NCBI RefSeq assembly: GCF_024586455.1
Contig: NC_065922.1
Coordinates: forward strand, 32,112,089-32,176,088
DNA from: Bactrocera neohumeralis
Lineage: Eukaryota > Arthropoda > Insecta > Diptera > Tephritidae
DNA length: 64,000 nt
Reading direction: 5' to 3'
A model generated the notes under the pieces. It was not told where the DNA came from, made no database searches, and saw only the letters and a program-made list of their open reading frames with translations. The stretch's first letter is position 1. The number at the start of each line of letters is the position of its first letter. Shown in pieces: positions 33,888 through 44,913 of this stretch. A program made the translations under genes and the position numbers.

Positions 33888-34626
33888 CGTTAACTTTAGC
33901 TGTGCCGAAGCGATAATACCCTTCACAGGTGCTTTTCTAATACCATCAAAAATGCAAAACGTTATTTTTATTTATTTTTATAGTTCAGTTTATATGGCAG
34001 CTATATGCTATAGTCAATTGATCTGAACTATTTCTTCGGAGATTGCACTCTTGCCTTAGACAAAACCCCATGCCGAATTTGGTGCATACATCTCATCAAA
34101 CAAAAAAGTTTTCCATACAAGGACAGAATTTTGATCGATCAGTTTGTATGACAACTATACTATATAGTGATCCGATCTGAATAATTTTTTCGAAGATTTT
34201 ACCGTTGTTTCAGATAATTATCCACGCCAAATTTCGTAAAGATTTCTTTAGAAACAAAACAGTTTTCCATACAAGGACATGATTCTGACCAATTAGTTTG
34301 CATGGCAGCTATACGCTATAGTGATCCGATTTAAGCCATTTCTGTGGAGATTGCACAATTGCTTTAGGTGATAACCGATGTCAATTTTTTTAAGATATCT
34401 TGTCAACTAGGAAAGATTTCCATACAGACACTTCAATCCAATCAATCAGTTTGTATGACAGCTATATGCTATAGTGGTCCGATTTAGGCGTTACCAACAA
34501 ATGAGCAGCTTCTTTGGGAGAAAAGGACATGTGCAAAATTTCAGATCGATATCTCAAAAACTAAGAGACTTTTTGGATGTTAAAAACTTCCCGGCCAACT
34601 TGATATGCCTTGTGCAGGGTATAAAA
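33888..34626 (-). repeat. Family 1 repeat, reversed, with four 154 bp unit starts
   Basis: The right edge reads TTTTATACCCTGCACAAGGC on the minus strand, the left edge ...CGGCACAGCTAAAGTTAACG. Landmark CAGTTT/TAGTTT plus TATGGCAGCTATA (complement of the unit start) falls at 33986, 34140, 34294 and 34447, spacings 154, 154 and 153. The array therefore has the same unit length as the plus-strand copies. The leader part has lost the GTCY microsatellite. No protein is encoded. Confidence 0.76.
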
Positions 34627-34629
34627 AAA

Positions 34630-35425
34630 TGAAAAATAGGAGAAAATATGAAAATTCCAAAATCTACAGGCAGCTTGCATACTTTTGTTTTTTGTTATTT
34701 TTTGTTAGGCGCTCGCCTTGTTGGTCATTGGGTGCGCCGGTGCATTATCCTTATCAGCGCTGCGGCGGCGTCGCTGCCACATTTCTTCAACATTTGCGCC
34801 TATTTTCAATTTTTCCACACTTTGCTTTTATTTCGTTTTTCGCAATTTCACTGCTGTGCATTTTTATTTCGGTACGCTGCAATTTTTCACCGCTTCTTAG
34901 TTATTGTTGTTGTTGTTGGTGTTGGTGTTTTGTGCGCAACTCATTTTTCATAGTTTTTATTGCCGCCGCTAAAGTGCAAAGTGGATTTATGTTTGTTTGT
35001 TTGTATTGAAAAGCAAGTATCCATGTTAACGGTATTTTTGTGTGTGTGAGTATGTATGTGTGCGTATTTGTTGTAAAAATATATAGGCGAGTAGGCAAAA
35101 AGTTGGTTGAACTTAGCTAAATAAGAAGCATTCGGCATACGCCCAGCTGGGTAACGAGGACAAAGCGCTCTTTACGCGCAGCTGCCACAGCTGGCTGTGT
35201 GAGCGTGTAGTGGTAGTAGTATATACAAATACATATAAATACCTATATATGTATATATGCTACTATATTTGCAGTTGTTGCCGGCTTTGAAGTGCCTGTG
35301 GTTTACATTCAGAAATGAAATGTAAAATGTAAAATTTATTTGCCCAAGCAATGCGCTTTGGCGATTTACAATTCTCCGCACTCACACGCACACACACACA
35401 CACCACACAAAAATTTTTCAAACAC
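34630..35425. other. Intergenic sequence with CA and TG microsatellites
   Basis: Overlapping frames of 60-134 codons (34605-35009) are phenylalanine-rich translations of T-rich DNA without support. GTTGTTGTTGTTGGTGTTGG lies at 34905-34927, TGTGTGTGAG near 35041 and CACACACACACAC near 35387-35402. Confidence 0.35.
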
Positions 35426-35429
35426 TTTG

Positions 35430-36205
35430 TTTCGCAGCTTACAAGTTTATCGAAGATATTCTGCCCAAATTATTGTTAATGCAAAAAAATGGAAACCAAA
35501 TACCGAAACAAGGGGTCAAAAAGAAGCTCTTTGGTCCGAGAAAAGCCATTTTAGACCCCCAAAAAAATTAAAGATGAGGTAAACCTTAGTGTCACTGCTT
35601 CAACAATAAGAAGAAAGTTGATAAGAGCTAAACTCTATGGCAGGAGCCCAGGAAAGGTGACATTACTTAAACCCCGGCATGTACAGGCCAGAGTTCAATT
35701 TGCTGTAGAGCAAATGGCCTGCATTGGCCAGTCGAAAAATGCGTCATATTGTGCTCCGACGAAGCAATAATTGTTTTATTTAGTTCCCGAGGACGCCGAC
35801 AGTATGTACGAAGAAAACATGGATGCAAAACTGTATATTGAAATAATGCAGTTGGCTATGCTACCACAGACTCAATGGAAAATTACGTTGAAATGAGTCT
35901 ATCAACAAGATAACGACCCCAAACGTACCAGCATGTTGGCAACAAATTGGTTTGGAGTTGAAGTTATGGTTTGGCCGACTCAGTCACCGGACCTAAACCC
36001 AGTTGAGAATTTTTGAGCAAAGGTCAAAAGAGCTGCAAGGAAAATAAAATAGCTGTAATAAAAATAATCCCTCAAATACGAAGCAATTATGGAGTGTTAG
36101 GAAGAAGGCGTGGAAGGCCATTCCTCTCGAGGATGCAAGCATTTGGTGGACTCCATGCCTATGAGATGCGCAGCTGTACGACGAAATACTAATTATTTAA
36201 GCTTT
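35430..36205 (+). mobile_element. Tc1-like (DD34E type) transposon relic
   Basis: Text follows the Tc1 order: VNLSVTASTIRRKLIRAKLY (35583-35640), LKPRHVQARVQFA (35670-35710), then in another frame CSDEAIIVLFSSRGRRQYVR (35755-35815, first aspartate present). QQDNDPKRTSMLATNW follows (35905-35950, second aspartate present), then WPTQSPDLNPVENF (35970-36015), where a TGA replaces the Trp of ENLW. The C-terminal piece KKAWKAIPLEDASIWW is at 36105-36150. Only 31 residues separate the second Asp from Glu, against 34 in the family, so three residues are deleted. The middle of the core is also shortened. Inactive. Confidence 0.68.
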
Positions 36206-36239
36206 AACTCAAATTTGGTAAAATGGCTGCTGTTTTTTG

Positions 36240-37060
36240 TTCAATTATGCAGATAATTTTATGCTTTTTATGATTTCAACCAAATATCGGCCACATAACC
36301 TCCACTGTGACTTGCATATCTCCACATATTTGCGCCAATTTTCGTTGACCCGGTGCAACATTTCGATTGGAATTTCGGCTATAGTGCGCTGAATGTTACT
36401 TTCGAGCTCCTCGAGCGTTGCTGGTTGATTGGCGTAAGTCTTAAGATCTAAAATACTCCCGGAAAATAATCTAGAATTTAAATCGTATAATCTTGGCGGC
36501 TCTAACTTAACGAGTCATTAAACCTTGCACGCAATATGTCCATATTTAGAAGTGAAATATGAGGCGGCGCACTGTCTTGTTGGTAATAGAAATCGTCCAA
36601 GGAAAAAATCAATTTTCAAGAAAAAAGTCAGTCAACATCGTGTTATAACGCTCGCTATTAGTAATAACGACATTTCCTGCCTCATTTCGAAAGAAATTAA
36701 AACCGATGATGCTGCGATGCCACAAACCGCACCAAACGGTAAATTTTTAGGCATGCCATTATGGTTCCTGAACCACACGAGGATTTGTCTCACCCTAATA
36801 TCGACAATTTTGGTAAAGACATTAAGCCAGAAATGTTCTTTATCTGTGAAAATGACTTTCCGATGAACGTAAGTTTGCGATGAAATAGCAAACTGTCAAA
36901 ATTTGACACACATCCGTAAACAAATATGGCCGCCACGAGCTGTCAAAATCTCGTCATTTGAAAACTTACACAAAGTTAGCGAGTTGCGAATATTTCATCG
37001 AAGTGAGACCTTCAATGCTTTCAAACTTTGTTCAACGAAATTTAGACCTGTTTTATTATT
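36240..37060 (-). mobile_element. DD41D-type mariner relic (M4)
   Basis: Minus-strand text in several frames: VIFTDKEHFWLNVFTK near 36855-36805 (first aspartate in TDKEHF), FGAVCGIAASSVLISF (frameshifted GLWHRSIIGPYFF) near 36740, then DDFYYQQDSAPPHISLLNMD (36620-36560) with the second aspartate. After a shift LDYFPG appears for LDYFLWG (near 36470), then YANQPATLEELESNIQRTIA and EIPIEMLHRVNENWRKY to about 36300. All three aspartate positions can be traced but in different frames. Confidence 0.68.
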
Positions 37061-37395
37061 GTGAATGGCCCAACTTTCTAAAATGGTAGAATTTGCTTTT
37101 CCTCTCCAAAGCATGGCAACATCTGTAAAATCTAAATAATTCAATAGTCTAACCAACAATTCAACACCCGTATTAATCTAATTAAACTATTTGAGTATAA
37201 GAAAGCGTAATTTTTTCATTCTAGTAGAACCATGTTAGCGTGTGGGAATTTGAGTTGGAAAGGCAAAGTTGGATAGTCAGCCGCTCGAGATAAACTTCTG
37301 GAAGAAAATATGCTAGATGATGTAAGAAAAATGCTTTTACCACTGGTATAAAGTGATATAAATGAGACACTGAGATATTAGAGTTGGTAGAACAG
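37061..37395. other. Sequence between the DD41D relic and the RTE-like LINE; nothing recognised
   Basis: AT-rich, no coding signal supported. It may include the terminal part of the neighbouring mariner. Confidence 0.3.
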
Positions 37396-37399
37396 TTGA

Positions 37400-39480
37400 A
37401 CAAACTACCAACCAGATCGATCATGTTGTGATAGACGGAAGACACGTCTAAAGTGTTTTAGATGTGTGTGCGCTTCGAGGTCCTAACATCGACTCGGACC
37501 ACTATCTTGTTGCAGCTAAGATTCGCACTCGCCTTTCAGCAAAATCGCACGCCAACAAACACAAGGAAGGTTCGACGTCGAGAAGCTGCAATCACAACAG
37601 ACAGCCGAATTTTCTACCCGGCTTGCACTCCTTCTCTGAGAGCACTAGTCAACAACTCGGTATAAGGGAACTGTGGGACGGCATTTCAAATTCCTTACGT
37701 ACAGCTGCAACCGAAACCATTGGTTTTCGGAAAGAGCAAAAGAACAGCTGGTACGACGAGGACTGCCGTGTCGCAGCGGAGATAAAACAGGCTGCCTACC
37801 TCGCAACGTTACGATCGACCACTACACGTGCGGGATGGGATAGATACCGAGAGTTGAAGAAGGAAGCGAGACGCATTTGCAGACAGAAGAAGAAAGAGGC
37901 CGAAATGCGTGAGTACGAAGAGCTTGATAAGCTGGCCGACAGGGGTGATGCTCGAAAATTCTACGAAAAAATGCAGCGGCTTACAGAAGGTTTCAAGACC
38001 GGAGCATACTCTTGTAGAACCCCCAAAGGTGATCTAGTTACTGATGCCCAGAGCATAGTTAAATTATGGAGGGAACACTTCTCCAGCCTGCTGAATGGCA
38101 GTGAACGCACAACACGAGGAGAAGGAGAACCCGATTCCCCAATCGATGACAATGGAGCAGACGTTCCATTACCCGACCATGACGAAGTTCGAATAGCAAT
38201 TGCCCGCCTGAAGAACAACAAAGCGGCAGGGGTCGACGGATTGCCGGCCGAGCTATTCAAACACGGCGGCGAAGAATTGAAAAGGAGCATGCATCAGCTT
38301 CTTTGTAAAATATGGTCGGACGAAAGCATGCCCAACGATTGGAATTTAAGTGTGCTATGCAAAATCCATAAAAAAGGAGACCCCACAATCTGCGCCAACT
38401 ACCGTGGGATTAGCCTCCTCAACATCGCAAATAAGGTTCTATCGAGCGTATTGTGTGAAAGATTAAAGCCCACCGTCAACAAACTGATGTGACCTTATCA
38501 GTGTGGCTTCAGACCTGGAAAATCAACAACCGACCAGATATTCACCATGCGCCAAATCTTGGAAAAGACCCGTGAAAGGAGAATCGACACACACCACCTC
38601 TTCGTCGATTTCAAAGCTGCTTTCGACAGCACGAAAAGGAGCTGCCTTTATGCCGTTGAGGCTGTAAACTGACGTTGAGCAAAGCTCCGTCAATCGGGAA
38701 GGACCTCTCCGAGCCGTTCGATACCAAACGAGGTTTCAGACAAGGCGACTCCCTATCGTGCGACTTCTTCAACCTGCTTCTGGAGAAAATAGTATAGAAC
38801 TAAACAGAGAAGGTACCATCTTCTATAAGAGTGTACAGCTGCTGGCGGATGCCGACGATATTGATATCATCGGCCTCAACACCCGCGCCGTTAGTTCTGC
38901 TTTCTCCAGGCTGGACAAGGAAGCACAGAAAATGGGTCGGGTAGTGAACGAGGGCAAAACGAAATATCTCCTGTCATCAAACAAACAGTCGTCGCACTCG
39001 CGACTTGGCTCTCACGTCACTGTTGACAGTCATAACTTTAGCTTTAGATAATTTCGTCTATTTAGGAACCAGCATTAACACCACCAATAATGTCAGCCTG
39101 GAAATCCAACGCAGGATTGCTCTTGCCAACAGATGCTACTTTGGACTGAGTAGGCAATTGAAAAGTAAAGTCCTCTCTCGACGAACAAAAGCTAAACTCT
39201 ATAATTCGCTCATAATTCCCGTCCTGCAATATGGTGCAGAGGCTTGGGCGATGACAGCAACCGATGAGTCGATGTTACGAGTTTTCGAGAGAAAAATTCT
39301 GCGAAAGATTTATGGTCCTTTGCGCATTGGCCACGGCGAATATCGCATTCGATGGAACGATGAGCTGTACGAGATATACGACGACATTGAGATAGTTCAG
39401 CGAATTAAAAGACAGCGGCGACGCTGGCTAGGTCATGTTGTCCGGATGGGTGAAAACACTCCAGCTCTGGTTTATGGGCT
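37400..39480 (+). mobile_element. RTE-like LINE: end of APE endonuclease plus reverse transcriptase, 5'-truncated and disrupted
   Basis: The copy starts at the last endonuclease motifs: NQIDHVVIDGRH, then a TAA, then LRGPNIDSDHYLVAAKI (37475-37525). One long frame (37464-38492) holds the linker and reverse transcriptase motifs KNNKAAGVDGLPAELF, WNLSVLCKIHKKGDP, CANYRGISLLNIANKVL and LKPTVNKLM, followed by TGA at 38490-38492 where relatives have a sense codon before PYQCGF. Then FRPGKSTTDQIFTMRQILEK and LFVDFKAAFDSTKR, a short deletion, GFRQGDSLSCDFFNLLLEK and VQLLADADDIDIIG. The catalytic Tyr of YADD is Asp (GAT, 38848-38850). A further frame (39005-39592) covers FVYLGTSIN, LSRRTKAKLYNSLIIPVLQY, ERKILRKIYGPLRIGHGEYR and RRRWLGHVVRM. 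Family text ends at about 39470. RTE-like placement is from memory of this protein type. Confidence 0.75.
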
Positions 39481-40150
39481 AAAAAAAATTTGGTTTTTTA
39501 ATTCTATAACACCTCTAGAATATTGCCAAAATGATCCGAGTAATAGTTTCGGAGATACAGCCTTGAGAACTTGTGCGCTAGAGGCTAGCTAGGCTAAGTG
39601 CGACGTCTCTAAACACGTTTTTCTCGAAACTGTGTTTTTGAAGCCGGTTAGCAAGATATCTACAGAACTACTCATACGATCTTGATGAAATTTTACACAA
39701 GCCTTTGAGATATAATTCTTAAAGACTAGGACGAAGGACTTTTTTCGATTACTATTTGAAAAAAAAAAAGATGTCGCGAAATTTTCACTGAAATTTTCAT
39801 TTTTTTTATTGTAAAAATGTCTGCCAAAAATTAAATTTTCAGTTTTTTACCCTTTCTAAGTTAAGGTTTTAACTAAACCACGTATTTTTTCATATTAGAT
39901 GATATTGTAAGCAATTATCCTGCCAACGCGGGTACATCTTTTTTCCGAAAGCCGCGGCCGAGTTTGAAATATTTTTCTTTTCAAAAATTTCAGAATTTAT
40001 TTGTTAATAGTGTATTTTTGTAGTTAAGATAAAAAAATCCTAATGAAATATTTAATTTGTTCTATGAGAAAAAAATTTTAGAAAAAAAGCTGTTTATGCC
40101 CGAGGAAACAGGGGTAAGCCTTTAATGAAATATGGCGTTGTCCGCAAGTC
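39481..40150. other. Unrecognised AT-rich segment abutting the broken LINE 3' end
   Basis: Coding homology of the LINE stops abruptly at about 39470 and is followed by AT-rich DNA with TCTACAGAACTACTCATACG, GATCTTGATGAAATTTTACA and CGCGGCCGAGTTTG. The abrupt switch suggests an insertion or rearrangement, but the sequence matches no family I know and no second copy is visible here. Confidence 0.3.
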
Positions 40151-41604
40151 TCAAATACGTCTAGTATTTCTGAGAGAATAACAACAACGGACGTCCCTCT
40201 ACACTAACTATAGCAAGGACATAGCAAAGGCTATATCTCACAGCACAGAGGCGATTTTGTCACCAATATCGTATGGAGTTCAAAATATGATTTATTTTTG
40301 TATCTACCTTTATCCCTTGTAAGTTTGTACTACTACCTTTGATATCCGTGTTGGAGGGCTATATTTCAGATTGAGATTCATGACGCTGTTAGGAGTTACC
40401 ATGACTATTTAAATGAAAAGGCTTTACTTCATACAAATTTATAATATGACAGCTTTTCCATTGAAAGGAGTTAGTTCATATTAAATTTGCTGGAATAACT
40501 TCCATAATTTACAGGATTACCCAAAGTTTTCGAAATTTGTATTTCTCAACAAACAGGAAAACAGTTTATCTAAAAATATTTTCATTAAACTTTTATGTCT
40601 TATAAGAATGCAATTTTCATCCCTTAAATTCTAGCACTTTTCTCCAATAATTTGTATACATAAACCCATTAAGTGTCACACGAATAAAGCTGACCGCCGC
40701 CAAAAGTATGCTATGGCATCTCGCACGTAAATAAAATGAGCATTTAGTCATTTCGAGGCGCTTTTCACAGTTCATTTCGAGCATTTTCTAAAGTATAATT
40801 GAATTCATTTTAAATTAATGACTCTCAATTACACTACACTTGAACGCGGCTAGTAATTTTCGTGGGAGGAATTGGCCACTTGGCTAACAGCAAACAATAG
40901 GGGAGCTTGGCTACGCATTGCATTCAGAAACTGGTGCAGCCACAGCTATTTCGTTATAAACCAAAGCTGTATCAAAATACTGCGAAGTGCCACAGTCTTT
41001 TATGGTCTAAACAATGTTAAGTGTTTTATATAATCCACTTTTCCACTCACTTTCTACGTTGTTATTTCTTTCCGATTTCTTTTCCATTTCCAAATTGCTC
41101 CATTTAATTCACAAGTGGCGTAAATTCGCTGCGGCAGCAAGCATACAATGATAATATACATATGTATGTCGTGGTGCGAAAAAAAATTAAAAGAAAATCA
41201 TCGGAAAATACAAGAAATGGAAAATTAATTCGAAAAGAAAGGAGAACCGAGCACGAGTTCACTGACTCGCCACAATTTAGGGACCATTCATTTTGTGGCA
41301 TAAAACGTGACAATATAAGCTCACTACACTGACGACCGACCAAGTGACGACGAAATTACCAACTCAATGGAAGATTGAATGCATAGACGAATCGGCGGTC
41401 GGTCTGCAAGTCGTTCGTATGTCTGGTAAACGCTCCGACTAAGTGTCAACTTACCAAAACAAAGCTGCCGAAAAATAAAGGCAAAAAAGTGATAAAACTG
41501 TGAAAGCAAGTGTAGGGGACAATAAATGAAGTGCGAATCGTAGTCGGTTGTCAGCTGACAAAGTGAGACGCATTGCAGTAAAATTCGACTAATTTCGTTT
41601 TTCC

Positions 41605-41641
<37 letters not shown>

Positions 41642-42085
41642 TTATTTGAGCTTCAACATCTTTTCTCCGTCACAGTTTTAATTTATCTCTTATCTTTTGT
41701 GGCAGCATCGACTTTTGGACGCCGCAAAACCCACAAACCGAATTTTTGTGCAAGCACAGAGTTATCAGGAATTAAGTTTTGTGGTCTTCGGTTAGCTCAG
41801 CTGAGCTATCAAGTCACATTTGAGCAACGAATTTGATGAATGGGAAACAAAGAAGAACAAGATATACTGACTGCGTAGAAAGAGTTTATATGAACAATTG
41901 TTAAAAATAACAGGACTTTCGTTTTGGATGTTATACGATCTCTGTTGTCATTAGAGTATTGTTACCAGAAATTTATTCTTCCAATATATTTTTAATCGCT
42001 CAACTTTTTCATCGAATCAAGATAAAAATTAAAATGTCACGCTTATCCCGAATGATAATTGTAAAGGCAAGTCAGTGGATACGGC
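40151..42085. other. Intergenic sequence with a 31-base T run
   Basis: No coding signal is supported. T31 lies at 41608-41638. Unique-looking, moderately GC DNA covers 40850-41000 and 41180-41590. Confidence 0.35.
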
Positions 42086-42089
42086 CCTA

Positions 42090-42880
42090 CATACTATCGT
42101 GTCATGATATGAGGAAGGGCAACCCCACAAGGTTCAGTTCTCTCTCCTCTTCTGTGAGCCCAGTTCATTAACGACTTGCTTAAAAAACTTGAGCATCGTG
42201 ACTGCCGGATGATTGCCTATGCAGACGATGTAGCGCTTATGGTCGGAGGAAAGTTCCTCAGTACCGTTTACGAGTTGACGAAGGGGCATCTCAGCATCGT
42301 AACAGATTGGGCAGTCGTAAACGGTTTCACTATCAACCCAAATAAAAACGAGAAGGTTTTATTTACTAGAAGATACAAGATCCCTGTGGCACCGCTGCTG
42401 CAAATGGGAGACATCCGTCTGCAACCAGCGGATAGGAAGCTTTCATGGAAGCCGAATATAGAAGAGAGAGCAAAAAAGCTGCGAAAATTGCTATTAGACT
42501 CAATAAGTCTGGGTCCCTGAAAAACCACGTGTTTGAAAAATCGGAAATCCTCACTCACTTTGCCTTCAAATCCTATCAGAGGCAGTAAGCTTATTTACAG
42601 GTGGGTCAAAGCTTGGGGTAAGGTTGGTGGAGGGGTTTCCTCCCTATCAACCCCAGCTTCAGACTTCCACTATTGCACTGGCTATTGCAGTGTCTTCAAC
42701 GCCGAGATTGCAGCCATTAAGGTAACAATAGCTTTTCTATTTCGGAATGCAACCTCTTTCAGAGAAGTGACGATCCACTCAAATAATAATAGAACGGCGA
42801 TTCTAGCCTTGAGCTCATTAACAGAGTTCAGGGCTGGTCAAAGAGTGACTAACCTCACTAGCTTAGGTTAATATGGTAGG
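42090..42880 (+). mobile_element. Jockey/I-group LINE fragment: reverse transcriptase joined to RNase H
   Basis: PQGSVLSPLL (with TGA in place of the following Trp codon, near 42145) leads into INDLLKKLEHRDCRMIAYAD and D (YADD intact, 42210-42235), then HLSIVTDWAVVNGFTINPNK and RKLSWKPNIEERAKK (42440-42475). A stop and deletion follow, then RNase H-like text VGGGVSSLS, YCSVFNAEIAAIKV and FREVTIHSNNNRTAILALSS (42755-42815). The RNase H start, normally TDGSK, reads RWVKA, and IHSD reads IHSN, so two acidic active-site residues are lost while the Glu in NAEIAAI remains. The copy is truncated at both ends. Confidence 0.68.
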
Positions 42881-44555
42881 CCCATTCAGAAGAGTATTAT
42901 TGAAGAATATTTGAGCCATATTCTAAACCATGTCTATTGTGCTAGAAGTGATTACTTTTTAAAACTGTCAAATGGAAAAAGATAAGAATATAGGTGTAAA
43001 TCATATTTTTTTAATTCCATGAATAAAATGTTGAAAATTAATATTTTGTTAAAAGAAAAATATTTTATTTTTGAGTAATGTAGTTAACCGTAATAACAAT
43101 AAAGCTGGCCTCAACAAAAAAAATCCAAAAACGAAACAAAATTATTTTGGCCCGAAACACCATATACCACCAACACGCGAACTACAAACGCTAAACTACG
43201 AAAACAAGCGGATAAACAAGCTAAACCAAAAAAAGTAATGATCAAAATAATTCGAAAAATATAGAAAATGTAGCTAACCAAGCGGAAAGCGTAAACTGAT
43301 ATGAAAAATTAAAATGTTTTGAGCATAAGGAGGAAAAAAGCACAGCCAAACTAAATTTAATATGAAAGAAAGCAATTGAATGAAGTTCAAACACATATTT
43401 ACATACATAAGAAAAAATTCAAACAGAAGCATATTCAGCTTAAGAGCTGACAACAGCTTACAAGCTAACAAATTACAATAATGGTGGCGACATGCTTCGT
43501 TGGCATTGACAAAGCCAGTGTAAGGACACACTGTTATCAGCAGCCAAGCAGCGAAATAACCCCCAGAAGTGGAGGCAATAAAGGCAAGAAGGAAATGGAA
43601 AAACTCAATTGAAACACAAATTACACTTCGAACGACTATCTATTTGCCTCATAGCCTCAATTTGTAAGTAATTTTTAACCGCCTAACTGGTGCCAGACAG
43701 TTTTTTCTTCTCTTTTCGGTTAGCGCCGCTAATGGGTTGGAGGATTTTTTAATGCCACTTTGGTTTGCCAAACAAATTTAAATTATGCTAATATTATACA
43801 AATAAGTAGAATAAGAGCAGAAATAAATGATAAATTTCATTATAGTGTAGAAAATAAAATTTAATGTGTCTACCGCCTAAAAGCAGACTTTAATTTGTTT
43901 GCTAACCAAAGCAGCGGTATAAAAGTTTGTTAGCGTTCTTTACTTTAACCGCATTCTGACTGTACTACTCGTATTTGAAGTGATTTCACAACAACTAAAT
44001 ATATTTTTTGCATCATTCACTAGTTCAATCGCGAGGCAATTCAAATTTTATGCTAGATAAGCGCGGCTGGAGTTTGCATGCCAGCATATATAGCCTTATC
44101 AATGCTTTTTAATGCAAACACTATATGTGCCTAAATATGTATTCACTTTATGCCATTTTTCGCTTGTCCGCCTTCGTATACACTAACAAATATGCTCGTA
44201 ATTACAACTAAATTGGTTTTCTTTACAAGCTTAATATCCACTTCAATAAAATTTCATTAATAATCGTAGTTTAATATTGTTATAGCTGCTGATAATGCCA
44301 CTGTGTCATATCCTTTGAGCAAATATGTAGCCATTGCAACATACTCATTCACATACATACATTATATGTTGGTAGTTAAAAGCATGAAAGCATACTGATA
44401 TTAGTCCCTAAATTTCGGGATCTGTCAATAGAGACTATTAGCGAAGGAAAAAATTTTAAGAGAAATCATTATGTATGTCGATTAATATTGGAAAATTTGC
44501 AGTTTTTAAGAAATAATTTACTTTCTATAATATTAAAAGAATGAATATAAACTTT
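42881..44555. other. Intergenic sequence with no recognised gene
   Basis: Nothing supported. AT-rich, with A-rich plus-strand runs between 43060 and 43260 that look like host DNA rather than TE. Confidence 0.35.
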
Positions 44556-44770
44556 TCAGCTGTTCCCATTGCTTACTTTGCATGTAGCAGCCGCTAAGGT
44601 TAGACGTGTTTTAAATAAGCTTGATTTTCGTTTATTAAAAGACATGGATCAAAAAATTTGTTTCTCGATTCGTGGCCAAAAATAATACTGTAACGATGCC
44701 CTAGCCTCAATTTTCTCCTGCATTTGCATCATCTGACTCTTCTCTATTTCCAAAACTAAAGAGAACATTA
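44556..44770 (+). repeat. Copy of a dispersed repeat also found at 62396-62560
   Basis: The block CAGCTG(T)..CATTGCTT..GTAGCAGCCGCTAA(G/A)GTTAG and the following GTTTATTAAAA, TTTGTTTCTCGATTCGTGG and AATACTGTAACGAT recur in the same order at 62400-62535. The second copy is followed by a pogo-type terminal motif near 62720-62743, so both may be pieces of a pogo-like DNA transposon. No coding evidence supports that. Confidence 0.4.
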
Positions 44771-44913
44771 AAGAGTGATCTTACGAATTAGATGAAAATC
44801 GCTGAAAGAGCTAGAACCAATCTCAAAAATCGAGTTTGAGAAATGATCGGAAGAAGCACTGTATGGTGACTATTTCGAAGGCGGAAAAATTATTGTAGAC
44901 GAATGAACAATTA

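Noticed and set aside
34605..35009. 134-codon plus-strand frame with overlapping 101-codon frame
   Set aside because: Phe/Cys/Val-rich translation of T- and GTT-rich DNA, starting inside a family 1 repeat.
36525..36866. 113-codon plus-strand frame
   Set aside because: Antisense to the DD41D relic at 36240-37060, whose motifs are on the minus strand.
41608..41850. T31 run next to GGTTAGCTCAGCTGAG, resembling a tRNA A box, suggesting a SINE
   Set aside because: The T run would need to be the tail of a minus-strand element, whereas the A-box-like text is on the plus strand. No B box was found.
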